Origin: SSF53 sp036170535
GTDB taxonomy: Bacteria; Spirochaetota; Leptospiria; Leptospirales; Leptonemataceae
DNA: 64,000 nt
Direction of reading: 5' to 3'
Assembly: GCA_036170535.1 (NCBI GenBank)
Contig: JAVHPJ010000028.1
Span: 3,587 to 67,586 of the forward strand
Part shown: piece by piece, positions 33,635-44,100 of the stretch
How the letters are laid out: the number at the start of each line of letters is the position of its first letter
How positions within the stretch are numbered: position 1 is the first letter of the stretch
Made by a program: the position numbers and the translations under genes
Notes under the pieces: model-generated
Told to the model about the DNA's origin: nothing
Databases searched by the model: none
What the model saw: the letters and a program-made list of their open reading frames with translations, nothing else

Positions 33635-36600
33635 GTGGAAGCCATTAACCAGCTGCTTGAACAATTCAACATATTTTACAATTTCTATTCGTTCGCGAAC
33701 CTACTGGCCTGCGTCTTCACCCTGCTGGCCGGTTTGTTCCTGCTTACCCTGAAGCATAAGTCCAAGAGTACGATTGCGCTCGGTCTTGCGTTCCTGCTGT
33801 TATCGCCCTTTAATCTGACCTACTTCGTCGCGCACTCGCTCTATCATCCGATCGCCAGCTATCACCGCTGGTTCACCGTATTGTTAATCCTGCCGCCGCT
33901 GATTCATTTCTGCCAGTGGTGCTTCAAATACCCGGAAAACACCCACCCGCGGCTGGCCCGCGCGGTCATTCTGGTTCAGTATGCGGTCGCCGCGCTGTGT
34001 ACGGGCGTCTTTGTCTATATCACCCTCAACTCGCGTCAGAATTTCATCATGAACGGCCAGTTGTGGGATTTCGACGCCGACTGGTTCAGTAAAATTTACG
34101 GCATTATCATCTTCGTCTATCTGCTGGCTATCCTGGGCGTCGGGATCTGGAAGACCTTTGTCACGCACGGCCGCGAGCGTTGGACCGTGCTCGGCATTTC
34201 AGTGGCGATCATGGTGGCGTCGCTCGTCCCGGCCATTCTGAATATCGCCCAGCGCGATGGCCGCGTTTCGCGCAGCGCTTTTGTCATCACCTTCGTGCTG
34301 TTTACGGTGATCGGTTATTTTTTCATTCTGATCCTCTACATCAATCGCACGCGCGACCGCACCTCGTTCATGGTCAAGATCGTCGGCATTTCGCTGGTGA
34401 CCTTCCTGTTGATGATGCAGGTGATCAGCTATTTCACTCTGAATGATCGCGAGGCGGAGTACGACAAGCTGCACGTCCAGTACGCCGAGCGCGTACTGGA
34501 GGGCGGGCAGCGCAACGAGGACATTCAGTACATCGTGCGCTATAATCTCGCGGACGGCGCAGTTACGCCGATGTACGAGCGCGAACCCTGGCCGCTCAAA
34601 TACGCCGAGCACGTCCCGGATCTGTTGAATACGGCGATCTACGAACAACTTCGCACCGAAGATCCGGTCGGTTACCGCGACCGCGCCCGGCTGCTGATCG
34701 AATCTCACAACGAGACCTTTTTCACCGGCTACCGCGCGGCGTTGCTGCGGCTCCTCAACAATACCGGCGCCGAAGACGACGACCTGAAAAGCGCAATGCT
34801 CGCAGGCATTGGCGAGATCGACGCGACTGTTACGGTCGGATATAACAAGATCCGCGTTCTGAAAGACGACGGCTTTCGCGCTTCGCTTATCAGTTTCCTT
34901 AAAGACTCTTCAGAGGAATTCGCGCCTTTTGCGGAAGCGATTGGCGACCATGTGGTCGCGAACCCTGAATTGGATGGCGGGGAGCTCAAGCAGAGCGTGC
35001 TCTCCTTTCTCGCGCCGCTGAAGCCGGCCCAGTCGCGCTATTTTCGCAAGCTCAGCGACGAAAGCCCGCAGAAGTTTCTGCATTTTACTTCATTTACCAG
35101 CTATGACGCCGAACAGAAGGCGGTATTCGAAGTCGGCTTTTCGTATTTGAACTACCGCCGCTACATTCACGGCTCGGCGATCCAGCAAACCTTGATTCTT
35201 CTGGTGGCGCTGGTCGTTTTGCTCGCGGTGTTCCCGTACTTCTTCCAGGGCAGTTTGATTACGCCGCTGAATGCCCTGGTGGGCGGCGTGGGCCAGGTGA
35301 ACGACGGCAATCTGGAAACAGAAGTGCCGGTCTACGTGCAGGATGAGATCGGCTTCCTCGCGCAATCGTTTAACTCGATGGTCGTGTCGATCCGCGACGC
35401 GCGCGAGAAGCTGCAGGACTACGCGAACAATCTCGAAGAGAAGGTAAAAGAACGTACGGCCGAACTCAAGCAGACTCTTGAGGAAGTGCGCGCGCTCAAG
35501 ACGCAGCAGGACGGCGACTATTTCCTCACCTCGCTCTTGCAGAAGCCGCTTAACTACAACGCGAATAAGTCAAAGCTCGTTTCTACGGATTTCTTCCTGG
35601 AACAAAAGAAGAAGTTTGAATTCCGTACCAAAAAAGCGGATCTCGGCGGGGACATCTGTCTCACCGGCACCCTGCGTCTGGGCAAACCGGACAATTTTCG
35701 ACGGTACATCATTGCGTTAAACGGCGACGCCATGGGCAAGTCTATGCAGGGCGCCGGCGGTTCTCTCGTTATGGGCGTCGTGATGAATTCCATCATGGCG
35801 CGCTCGGCGAAGAACAATCGCGTTTTGGACGTCACGCCGCAACAATGGCTGACTGACGTCTACGAAGAGATTCACGGAGTATTTCAGGCGTTTAACGGCT
35901 CCATGGTGATTTCCTGCGTGCTGGCCGCAATCGACGAACAGAGCGGCGAAATGTGGTATTTTAACGCGGAGCATCCGCATACGGTGATCTATCGCAACGG
36001 CAAGGCTTCGTTTATCGAAGAGGAGTTGCTGTTGCGCAAAATCGGTCTTGAGTCGGAGATTCCATTCAAAGTTCAGTATTTTCAATTGCAGGCCGGCGAT
36101 GTCGTGATTATGGGATCGGACGGTCGCGACGATCTGGATCTGACGCCCGGTCAGGCTGTGCGTACCATCAACGAAGACGAGTTTTTGTTTCTCAAGCGGG
36201 TCGAAGAAAGCGACGGCGACGTGGAGCGCATTATCCGCTCGATCAAAAGCTACGGAGAGCTCACCGACGATCTCTCGCTTCTGCGCATCGGCTTTCAAGA
36301 ATCGAGCGTCCGCACCGAACGTCATTCCGAAAATGAGCTGCCCGATCGCGTCGTGATAGACATCGACATTAACGACGAATTCGACCAGGCGAGCCGGGAC
36401 GGCATCGAAGGCGCAGTTGAACAGCGTAGCGAAGAGTTCGACGAGTTTTTCCGCCTGGGGCGCAAGCTGGCGCGCGAAGGTCGGCTCGACGAGTCGCTTG
36501 ATTATCTCAACAAAGCTTATGCAATTCGCAATGACGTGCCCGCGCTGAACAAAATCATGGCGGTCTTGACGTTCAAAGAGCGCGACTATGCGCGCGCCGT

Positions 36601-36880
36601 CGAAATACTGGGCGCGTATCTTGCGCATGACCCGGGCATCGAGGATTTCTGGTTGTACCTGTCCATTTCGAACAAGCGTACCGGCGACTACGAACAAGCC
36701 CTCGACGCCGCCAAACGCGTCTACAGCATGAACCCGGATCGCGTGATCAACCTGATTAACCTGGCGGACATTCATTTGAAGTTGGGCGACTCCGCACAGG
36801 CGCGCGAATTTGTCGATCGCGCGCTGAATATCGATCCGCAAAATCGTCAGGCGCGCACCCTGCAGGCAAGTCTGGTATAA
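33635..36880 (+). CDS. Multi-domain membrane SpoIIE phosphatase with C-terminal TPRs
   Basis: The 1081-residue protein has seven or eight membrane helices in residues 15-270, an extracytoplasmic domain of about 240 residues, and a further helix at about 515-537. A HAMP domain (about 538-590), a coiled coil (YANNLEEKVKERTAELKQTL), a SpoIIE/PP2C phosphatase (about 650-890) and TPR repeats (about 940-1081) follow. Phosphatase motifs include KADLGGDICLTGTL, ALNGDAMGKSMQGAGG and DVVIMGSDGRDDLDLTPGQ. TPRs are seen in GRLDESLDYLNKAYAIRNDV and following. Start GTG 33635 is supported by GGGGAGGG 6 bp upstream. The gene is followed after 7 bp by the deaminase gene. I infer a partner-switching receptor with a docking module. 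Confidence 0.9.
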   Translation: MEAINQLLEQFNIFYNFYSFANLLACVFTLLAGLFLLTLKHKSKSTIALGLAFLLLSPFNLTYFVAHSLYHPIASYHRWFTVLLILPPLIHFCQWCFKYPENTHPRLARAVILVQYAVAALCTGVFVYITLNSRQNFIMNGQLWDFDADWFSKIYGIIIFVYLLAILGVGIWKTFVTHGRERWTVLGISVAIMVASLVPAILNIAQRDGRVSRSAFVITFVLFTVIGYFFILILYINRTRDRTSFMVKIVGISLVTFLLMMQVISYFTLNDREAEYDKLHVQYAERVLEGGQRNEDIQYIVRYNLADGAVTPMYEREPWPLKYAEHVPDLLNTAIYEQLRTEDPVGYRDRARLLIESHNETFFTGYRAALLRLLNNTGAEDDDLKSAMLAGIGEIDATVTVGYNKIRVLKDDGFRASLISFLKDSSEEFAPFAEAIGDHVVANPELDGGELKQSVLSFLAPLKPAQSRYFRKLSDESPQKFLHFTSFTSYDAEQKAVFEVGFSYLNYRRYIHGSAIQQTLILLVALVVLLAVFPYFFQGSLITPLNALVGGVGQVNDGNLETEVPVYVQDEIGFLAQSFNSMVVSIRDAREKLQDYANNLEEKVKERTAELKQTLEEVRALKTQQDGDYFLTSLLQKPLNYNANKSKLVSTDFFLEQKKKFEFRTKKADLGGDICLTGTLRLGKPDNFRRYIIALNGDAMGKSMQGAGGSLVMGVVMNSIMARSAKNNRVLDVTPQQWLTDVYEEIHGVFQAFNGSMVISCVLAAIDEQSGEMWYFNAEHPHTVIYRNGKASFIEEELLLRKIGLESEIPFKVQYFQLQAGDVVIMGSDGRDDLDLTPGQAVRTINEDEFLFLKRVEESDGDVERIIRSIKSYGELTDDLSLLRIGFQESSVRTERHSENELPDRVVIDIDINDEFDQASRDGIEGAVEQRSEEFDEFFRLGRKLAREGRLDESLDYLNKAYAIRNDVPALNKIMAVLTFKERDYARAVEILGAYLAHDPGIEDFWLYLSISNKRTGDYEQALDAAKRVYSMNPDRVINLINLADIHLKLGDSAQAREFVDRALNIDPQNRQARTLQASLV

Positions 36881-36887
36881 CGCGCTT

Positions 36888-38207
36888 ATGGTGTTGCGGC
36901 TCGAACAAGTTCTCAATCGAATTCGAACGATTGATCGCGAAATCGCCGAGCTCCGGCGCTTGCGTGCGCGGGTGCCGGCCGGTCGGCCGTACTCGGCGGG
37001 TTTGCAGGTCGCGTTTGATAAGCATATCAATGATCTGATCAACGAAAAGATCGCTTTTGAGGAGCTGGAAATCGAGAATCCCTCCGAAGACCTGCTTCAG
37101 GAAATTTTCTCGATCGATCTGGCGACGGCTTCGCGGATTCGCACTGATCGCGCGCCCGCCCCGGTTCATGAGCCGACCCAGACCGAACAACGCCTGATCG
37201 GATTTTTGCAGGCGATGCCAAAAGTTGAGTTGCACCTCCACATGGAGGCGTGCATCAACAAAGAAACCGTCGCCGCCATGCTGGAGAAGAACGGCGTTCC
37301 GTACTCCATGGAGGAACTGGAAAAGCTCTACAAGTTCAGTAATCTCCAGGAATTCATAAAGCTTTTCTTGTTCATAATTGATTCCATCAAGACGCCCGAA
37401 GATTTCGCGCTCATTTTCCAGAATCTTCGCAACTATATGGATGAAAACTCCATTCGCTATGCGGAGGTTTTTCTGGCGCCGTCCCGCATGATTCAGAACG
37501 GCCTGGATTTTAATGAAATCGCCCAAACCCTGGATCGCCTGTCCAACGAGTGTCGTCGCGCCGGCGGGCCTGAAGTCAAATACCTGATCGACGTTTCGCG
37601 CACTTTCGGCGTCGAGAATGCCAGCAAGAATTTGCAGCGCGTCCTGGGCGCCAAGTCGACCAACATAATCGGCATTGGCCTGGGCGGCGCCGAGCTGATG
37701 GGGCCGGCGCGCGAGTTCCGTGACGTCTTTGCGCAAGCGCGCGCGGAGGGATTGCACCGCGTGGCGCACGCCGGCGAAGACGACGGCCCGTGGTCCGTGC
37801 GCGACGCTGTCGAGATTCTCGGAGCAGAGCGCGTGGGGCACGGCACTTCCGCGATTCAGGACCCCGGTCTGATGGAATTGCTGCGCGTAAAGGAAATCCC
37901 GATCGAGGTGTGCTTGACCTCGAATATTTTTACGGGCAAGTATGTGCGCACGGAAAAAGACCACCCCGCACGACGCTACTACGACGACGGACTGGTCTGC
38001 ACGGTCAACACAGACGACCCGGAAATATTTAACGTAAACCTCACGCAGGAATACTTTAAGTTTTATAAGCACCTCGACTTTACGGCCACCGAACTGATCG
38101 ACCTGAATCGACAGGGCGTTCATGCATCGTTCATGACGAATCCGGCAGCGACCTGGAAGAAGTTCGAAGCGGAAATCGCCGGCCTGCGCGAAAAATTCGC
38201 GATCTGA
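36888..38207 (+). CDS. Adenosine/adenine deaminase-like enzyme with N-terminal helical extension
   Basis: The 439-residue protein belongs to the adenosine deaminase superfamily. Zinc and catalytic elements are MPKVELHLHMEACI (HxH), GLHRVAHAGEDDGP (His and catalytic Glu), GAERVGHGTSA, CLTSNIFTGKY and CTVNTDDPEIFNVNL (paired Asp). The usual HLHLEG is HLHMEA here. About 105 extra residues at the N-terminus are charged and helical (LEQVLNRIRTIDREIAELRR), perhaps for oligomerisation or docking. It starts 7 bp after the SpoIIE-TPR gene and is surely cotranscribed. The substrate could be adenosine, adenine or a nucleotide derivative. Confidence 0.85.
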   Translation: MVLRLEQVLNRIRTIDREIAELRRLRARVPAGRPYSAGLQVAFDKHINDLINEKIAFEELEIENPSEDLLQEIFSIDLATASRIRTDRAPAPVHEPTQTEQRLIGFLQAMPKVELHLHMEACINKETVAAMLEKNGVPYSMEELEKLYKFSNLQEFIKLFLFIIDSIKTPEDFALIFQNLRNYMDENSIRYAEVFLAPSRMIQNGLDFNEIAQTLDRLSNECRRAGGPEVKYLIDVSRTFGVENASKNLQRVLGAKSTNIIGIGLGGAELMGPAREFRDVFAQARAEGLHRVAHAGEDDGPWSVRDAVEILGAERVGHGTSAIQDPGLMELLRVKEIPIEVCLTSNIFTGKYVRTEKDHPARRYYDDGLVCTVNTDDPEIFNVNLTQEYFKFYKHLDFTATELIDLNRQGVHASFMTNPAATWKKFEAEIAGLREKFAI

Positions 38208-38294
38208 AGCCTTCTGATCAAAAAAACCTCTGGTTTCGTTTCTGCGGCGCCGGCGATTCTGTCCCGGGCGGCGCGCCGCTCGCCGGAGGACGCC

Positions 38295-39257
38295 ATGAAG
38301 TCACTGCGAATTGCGCTATTGATCCCTCTCACAGCTGTCATGATCGGCGCCGAGCCAGTCGCAGTCCCCGCCGGTCTCGCCGCCGGCCGACCGGGCGCCT
38401 ACGATCTGGTCGTGCGCTCTCCGGATCTGGAATTCATGAAGAACGGCTTGCGCGCGTTGTATTATATTCCCCGCAGCCTCGCCCGTGACCAGCTCCGCGG
38501 ACGTCCCTTGCTGGTATTTTTCCACGGTCATACGCGCGATCCGAACTATTATCGCACGCAAATTCAACAAATGAAGCAGTTTGCGGAACGCGATCGATTC
38601 TCGTTGCTGAGCGTCCAGAATCCATGGGCTTTGAACAATGATCGCATCGGCGCAGCGCTCGACGCCGTTTTTGGCGTGAATCTCATGCTGCACCAGCTGG
38701 ACAGTCTGGAGCTGTATCGCGCCGGTCATGTTTACACGGCCGGCTTTTCCAGCGGCGGCTTTGTCGCGTGGCTGGTTTGTTTGCAGAGCCTGGATCAACT
38801 TGCGGATCCGGAGTTTCGGCAAAAACAAATCGAGTACGATCACGCGAACAAATACGAAGGCGCGCCGCCCGCGGACTACGATGTTGAGCGCGACTGGTAC
38901 AGCTGGAAGAGCAAAGCGGCGCTTGTGTATCCCTACGCGGGTTTTGCCTCCTTTAAGGGAAACTACTACGGCGGCGTATTTCAACCAAACATGCTTGCGG
39001 ACGGTTACGGCATCCCGTACGCCGCATACTACCCGCGGATTTACGGCGATCGATTGGGAGTCGTGACCGTCGGTGGCGCGGCGGATGTCCCGCGCGTGCG
39101 TACGCAGGCCGCGGAGTTGCGCGACTTTATGCGCGGCTATCTGGGTCTGCCGCTTGAGTACCAGGAGTTTCCTTCCGAGGGGCACAGTCTGACGCAGGCG
39201 AACTGGCGGTACTTCTGGGATAAGGTTGAAAGCCGATTGGCGTCGTCTTCGGAATAG
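38295..39257 (+). CDS. Exported alpha/beta hydrolase (esterase-like)
   Basis: The 320-residue protein has a signal peptide (about residues 1-19). It shows an alpha/beta-hydrolase fold: PLLVFFHGHTRDPNYYRTQI gives the oxyanion-hole region, and VYTAGFSSGGFVAWLV contains the nucleophile elbow G-F-S-S-G. The catalytic His is probably in FPSEGHSLTQANW. This organisation resembles LpqC/feruloyl-esterase-like secreted esterases. The middle is rich in Tyr and Trp. GGAGGA lies 4 bp before the ATG. It is followed after 13 bp by the DUF1275 gene. Confidence 0.8.
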   Translation: MKSLRIALLIPLTAVMIGAEPVAVPAGLAAGRPGAYDLVVRSPDLEFMKNGLRALYYIPRSLARDQLRGRPLLVFFHGHTRDPNYYRTQIQQMKQFAERDRFSLLSVQNPWALNNDRIGAALDAVFGVNLMLHQLDSLELYRAGHVYTAGFSSGGFVAWLVCLQSLDQLADPEFRQKQIEYDHANKYEGAPPADYDVERDWYSWKSKAALVYPYAGFASFKGNYYGGVFQPNMLADGYGIPYAAYYPRIYGDRLGVVTVGGAADVPRVRTQAAELRDFMRGYLGLPLEYQEFPSEGHSLTQANWRYFWDKVESRLASSSE

Positions 39258-39270
39258 GACGTCAATCGCC

Positions 39271-39981
39271 ATGCCCTACTCGCAGTCCTTCTTGCCGGAT
39301 GAACAATCTGCGGCGCGCCAATCGCCCTGGATCGCGCTCGGCGGTCTGTGTCTCGCGGGCGTCGCCGGTTATGTGAACGCGGCGGCTCTGAGTTATTTTC
39401 ACGTGCCCATCAGCCACATGAGCGGCGCGGTTTCCAACGTCGGGTTGGAAATCGTAGACGGCGATATAGCCGCCGCCGGTTACGCTGCGGCGATTATCGG
39501 CGGCTTTTTTTTCGGCGCGATTGCCAGCGGGCTTCTGATCGGCGCCGCGCGATATTCGGCCGGCCGGCGTTACGGCGTCACGTTGATGCTTGAGGGCGTG
39601 TTGCTCGCTCTGGTTGCGTTTTTGATTCACGAAGGCCGCAGCGCGGGCTTGCCGCTCGCCGCCTTCGCCTGCGGACTGCAAAACGGCATGGCCAGCAGCT
39701 ACTATGGCTTGATCGTTCGCACGACGCACATGACCGGCATACTCACCGATCTTGGCGTTATGCTGGGACATCTGCTCCGGCATCGTCAGATCGAGCCCTG
39801 GAAACTGGCTGTCCTGGCGGGCATATTGCTGGGTTTTTTCGTCGGCGGGATCGCGGGCGCGTGGGCGGTGCGTCTGGCGGCCGAGGCCGCCTTTTATTTA
39901 CCGGCTTCAGGTTGCATGCTCGCGGGACTCGTTTACACGATCTGGCTCTCGCGCCGGACGCGCCCAAACTCGCCCGCATAA
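39271..39981 (+). CDS. DUF1275 (YoaK-like) membrane protein
   Basis: The 236-residue protein has six or seven membrane helices and the DUF1275 signature: LAGVAGYVNAAALSYFHVPI, SHMSGAVSNVGLEIVDGD, ACGLQNGMASSYYGLIVRTT and HMTGILTDLGVMLGHLLRHR. The family has no established function. ATG 39271 follows AGGA at a suitable distance. It is probably cotranscribed with the esterase. Its stop lies 6 bp from the end of a decayed SDR gene on the other strand. Confidence 0.88.
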   Translation: MPYSQSFLPDEQSAARQSPWIALGGLCLAGVAGYVNAAALSYFHVPISHMSGAVSNVGLEIVDGDIAAAGYAAAIIGGFFFGAIASGLLIGAARYSAGRRYGVTLMLEGVLLALVAFLIHEGRSAGLPLAAFACGLQNGMASSYYGLIVRTTHMTGILTDLGVMLGHLLRHRQIEPWKLAVLAGILLGFFVGGIAGAWAVRLAAEAAFYLPASGCMLAGLVYTIWLSRRTRPNSPA

Positions 39982-39987
39982 ACGCGC

Positions 39988-40254
39988 CTACCACGCCAGC
40001 GGCTGGCCGTCGCGAAAAAAGCCGCCGCTCGGGCCGTTCTCCGGGAGCGTCGCGACCCAGACGACGCTGGCGGCGCCTTCGGCGATCGGTCGGCCGCCCA
40101 TGGCGCCCGCTTCGCTGGATACGTTTACAATGCGCGCGTTCGCGCTGGCTTTGAGCAGCGGCAAGAAAGCCTGCACGCACTGCCACGCGCCGAACAGATT
40201 CGACTCGAAGGTTGCGCGCACGGTTGATAAGTCCACTTCCGCCGCCGCAGCGCC
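39988..40254 (-). pseudogene. Decayed short-chain dehydrogenase fragment
   Basis: Eighty-eight codons read as a clear SDR middle (VDLSTVRATFESNLFGAWQC, ARIVNVSSEAGAMGG) joined directly to an SDR C-terminus (RPIAEGAASVVWVATLPENG, SGGFFRDGQPLAW). The whole NAD-binding N-terminus is missing. The stretch between GAMGG and RPIAEG, which should hold the catalytic YxxxK, has been deleted in frame. No enzyme activity is possible. Upstream, the same frame runs into an unrelated AraC-like fragment. Confidence 0.8.
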
Positions 40255-40356
40255 GCTCAAATGGTTGGGCGACACATCGAGCAGTCGTGCGTAATCTTTA
40301 CCAGTCTGAAGCGTAAGATAGTGTTTGTCCACCAGCGACCGGAAGCGGAGGGCGAG
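40255..40356 (-). pseudogene. AraC-family helix-turn-helix fragment (minus strand)
   Basis: About 34 codons (SLVDKHYLTLQTGKDYARLL, DVSPNHLS) match the first helix-turn-helix of an AraC-type regulator. They are fused in frame to the SDR fragment downstream. The rest of the regulator is absent on this strand. This is a junction created by rearrangement. Confidence 0.7.
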
Positions 40357-40521
40357 GCGCGCCGATTGCGCACGGAGCGCGCGGCGCGCCGGCTGATGGC
40401 GGATCTGGAACGTCCTGTGCTCGATATCGCCCTTGATCGCGGCTACGATTCGCATGCCGCGTTTTCCCGGGCCTTTCGTGCCGCCTTTGCGCTGTCGCCG
40501 GCAGTGTTTCGGCGCCGCTGG
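40354..40521 (+). pseudogene. AraC-family C-terminal fragment (plus strand)
   Basis: About 56 codons (RLRTERAARRLMADLERPVL, DIALDRGYDSHAAFSRAFRA, FALSPAVFRRRW) match the second helix-turn-helix of an AraC/GyrI-type activator. The N-terminal part of the domain is absent upstream. It abuts the opposite-strand AraC fragment at about 40355, so the two cannot be one simple inverted gene without further loss. Confidence 0.72.
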
Positions 40522-40637
40522 ACGAGTCCGCAAAATAGCAATTTCGGCGCAGCGCCGGGCTCGTTCTATTCGGCCTTTTCGCCCCGCGCGAACGCTCGGC
40601 GGCGGCTGAGTTTCAATTCAAGGCCGCGCCGGAGCGC

Positions 40638-41027
40638 GTGTATCAGCAAATTCTGGACATTGACGGCGCGCGGACGTGGCGCGCCGATCTAAAGGAAGTG
40701 CGCATTGTCGCGCGCGAGCCGCAGTTGGTCTGGGACGAGATTCCCCGGCGCGGCCCGCCCATCCGATTCACCCTGCAAGCGGCGCGTCCGTCGGAAGAGA
40801 TTGTCCTGACCCTTGTCGGGCAGGGGTTTCGCGGCCGGTGGACCGGTCAGTTTCGGCCGCACGCCGGCGGAACCGTGGCCCGCTTTGAAGAACGTCCAAC
40901 GGCCGACAGTTGGCTTGCCAATCTGCTGGGTCGCGTATTTTACAATCCTGAGTCAAGCATCCAGCATTTTGCTACAATGTTGTCGGCCAGCCTGGGCGAA
41001 GTCCCGGCCCCGCCGCCCGTTCAATGA
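40638..41027 (+). pseudogene. SRPBCC-family protein, probably truncated at the N-terminus
   Basis: The 129-codon frame from GTG 40638 matches a START/SRPBCC ligand-binding fold (ILDIDGARTWRADLKEVRIV, GRWTGQFRPHAGGTVARFEE, ADSWLANLLGRVFYN). Homology-like sequence continues upstream without a good start (LFGLFAPRERSAAAEFQFKA) to a stop near 40542, which suggests that the membrane-anchor N-terminus has been lost. It may still be expressed from the GTG. It lies in the decayed block between the DUF1275 gene and the efflux pump. Confidence 0.6.
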
Positions 41028-41050
41028 GCCGCGCGCGCCTCCCGTACGCT

Positions 41051-41074
41051 CCGTGAACGAGTCGCCGTTCACGG
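41051..41074 (+). promoter_or_regulatory. 24-bp palindromic operator before the RND pump gene
   Basis: CCGTGAAC (41051-41058) and GTTCACGG (41067-41074) are perfect inverted repeats with an 8-bp spacer, centred about 51 bp upstream of the pump start. Size and symmetry fit a TetR-type repressor site. No repressor gene lies beside it. Confidence 0.6.
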
Positions 41075-41113
41075 TCGCCGTCATTTTTCTGACAGGATCG
41101 GGAGGCGCCCGCA

Positions 41114-44100
41114 GTGCGCGCAATATTCGAATTCTTTGTCGTCAACTGGCGTTTCAGCTTTATTCTCAAGGCGCTGATACTTGTCGCCGGCATTGGCGGC
41201 ATTGTCATATTACAAAAGGAGTCTTATCCGCCCGTCAACTTCGCCACCGTGAGCATCGCCACCATCTACCCCGGCGCGTCGCCGGAAGAGGTCGAAGAAG
41301 AAGTCACCAACGAAATCGAAGATGAGTTGCGCGGCATTGAGGGACTCGAGGACGTAAGTTCCGTTTCGCAGCCGGAGCGCAGCGAAATTATCGTGCGCAT
41401 CGACATTGATCGCCGCGATCCGGATGCAATTGTAAATGAGATCCAGCGCGCGGTGCAACGCGCGAGCGGCAGTCTGCCGGCTGATTTGCCGGAGCTGCCC
41501 CAGGTAACCGAACTCAAGGCGGAAGAGATTCCGGTAATTGAATTCGCGCTCGTCGGCGACAACGTCGGGCGCAGGCGCGATACGCTGGCGTATCGCTTGA
41601 AAAAGGATCTCGAAGACGTCAGCGGCGTTTCCAACGTGAGGTTGGTTGGATACCGCGCCCGCGAGTTCCAGATCCTGCTTGATCAAAATCGAATGCGCGC
41701 GCTGGACGTGGGTTTGCCCGAAGTCTCGCGCGCCATCTCCTCGCGCGTCAATAACGTCCCGGGCGGTTATCTGCGCGATGACGACACCGCACGCCTGGTG
41801 CGCGTGTTATCGCCCATAACCGACGCCGCTTCGCTTGGCGATATCCCGATTCGCTCTTCGGATGCGTTTTTCTCCGTGCGCATCAATCAGGTCGGCCGCG
41901 CAGTCGAGGGCAGCGAAGATCCCACGGCGCTCACGCGTTTTAACGGCCAACCTGCAACGCTGCTTGTGATTACCAAAAAATCCGACGCAGCGGCCCTGGA
42001 CGTGGTCGAGCGCATCCAGACCTTGCGGCCCCGGATCGAAGCGAAACTTCCGCCGGGATATTCGCTCCACATTTATAACGATGAAGGTTTGCGCGTAGAA
42101 AACCGACTGCAGATCGTGAGCAACAACGCGCTTGGCGGTCTTGCGATTGTCATTCTGGTTCTGTTCTTATTTTTGCCGGGCCGGATTGGACTCATTTCCG
42201 CTTTCAGTTTGCCCCTGACCATCGGCGGCACTGTAGCTTTCATGATTATCGCCGGCGCGTCGTTCAACATTGTGACGATGATGGCGCTGATTATCTGCCT
42301 GGGCAACCTGGTGGACAACTCGGTCGTGATGGCGGAGCATTATTCGCACCTGCGCGAACAGGGTGAAAATGCCCGCGAAGCGGCGATTCAATCGGCCCTT
42401 GCCTTCTGGGCGCCCTTTACGGCTTCGACTATCACGATCATCGCTGCATTCTTGCCGATGCTCGTCACCGTCGGCGTCATGGGTCAGTTTATTCGCTGGA
42501 TTCCCATTGTCGTTACCGGCGCCTTGCTGATCAGTTTGATTGAGGCCTTGTTTCTTTTGCCAGCCCGTTTGCAATTGGTTTCGCCGGCGCCTGCGCGCGC
42601 GGACGGAAAATCGCACTCGCCCTGGTTCGACAAATTCCAGGCGGCCTTTGAACGACTGATTGCGCTGTCGATCCGGCGCAAATACCGCACGTTTGCAGTT
42701 CTGTCGGGGCTCATCGTATCCGGCGTATTTGTTACGGCCCTCTTTAACCGATTCGAGCTATTCCCGGCGGAAGGCGTGGAATATTATTTCGCCCGCTTTG
42801 AAACGCCGACATCCACCAGCATCTATCGCACGGATGAGCTGGGCGCGGAGTTAAGCGCGCGCGTGGCCGCAGCCCTTGGGCCCGACAAACTGCGCGGCGT
42901 TGTGAGTTACGCGGGCGTTCAGCAGGCCGGCCCGGGCGATCCGCAGGCCAAGTCCGGCGAACAAACCGGACTTTTGACCATCGCGATCAAGCCGGAAGTG
43001 GCGCCGGACCTCGACATACCACAGATTCTACAAACCCTGCGCGGCATACCCGTGCCAGAAGGAGTTTCTCAACTTACCTTTGAAGCGGAACAGGGCGGTC
43101 CGCCCATTGGCAAACCGCTGACCGTCACCCTGCGTTCGCCGGACTACGACCAGATGCGCGCTCTCGCGGACGCCATCAAAGTCGAAGCAGCGCGCTACGA
43201 AGGCGTGTTTAACATTGACGACGACGAAGAGCGCACGGGTCCGGAGCTGACCCTGTCGTTGTATTCGGATCGAAGCGCGATCGCACAGCTCTCGACGGAA
43301 GCGGTTGGCGCCAATGTCCGTTCTGCGTTGCAGGGGCTCACGGTCGGCAAAATCACCCGCGATGAAGAAGAAGTCGAAATCGTGGTGAAGCTGGCCGACG
43401 CCGATCGCGAAACAGCGCGCGATGTCATGCAACTGGAGGCGCAAAACGCGCTGGGGCAGTTGGTGCCGATCAGCGGCATTGCGCGACTGGCGGAACAGGA
43501 AGGCCCGGCGTATCGTAAACACTACAACTTTCGTCGCGCCATCACCGTGTCGGCCGAAGTTGATCCTGAAAAAATCACGTCGACGGCGCTGAACGGCCAT
43601 ATCCAGGATTTTGTGGCGGAGCAGGTCGCGCGGTATCCTCTGGTCACCGTTAAGTTTGGCGGCGAGGAAGAGAATACCCAGGAGTCTCTGCAATCCCTGG
43701 GGCTTGCTTTGCTGCTGGCGATTTTCGGAATTTTTGCCACGCTCGTGTTCACCTTTCAAAGTTTTTCCAAACCGATCCTGATTCTGTCATCGATTCCTCT
43801 GGGTTTAATCGGCGTGTTTTACGCGTTTGTTTTTGATCAACGTCCGCTCAGCTTCATCGCGTTTATCGGCGTCGTCGGGCTGTCGGGCGTTGTGATCAAC
43901 TCTGCGATTATCCTCGTCGACTATGTCGAAGAACTCCGACGCACCGTCGGCGATCGCATGTCGTTGGACGAACTGCTGGTCGCCGCATCGGGACGCCGCC
44001 TGCGCGCTGTGCTTGCGACCGGTCTGACGACGGTTGTGGGCCTGCTGCCGGCCGCGTTTGGCATTGGCGGCTACGACTCGCTGCTGGTGCCCATGACGCT

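Noticed and set aside
35717..38123. Two long minus-strand frames opposite the SpoIIE-TPR and deaminase genes
   Set aside because: Shadow frames with low-complexity basic and hydrophobic content; both plus-strand genes have full domain sets.
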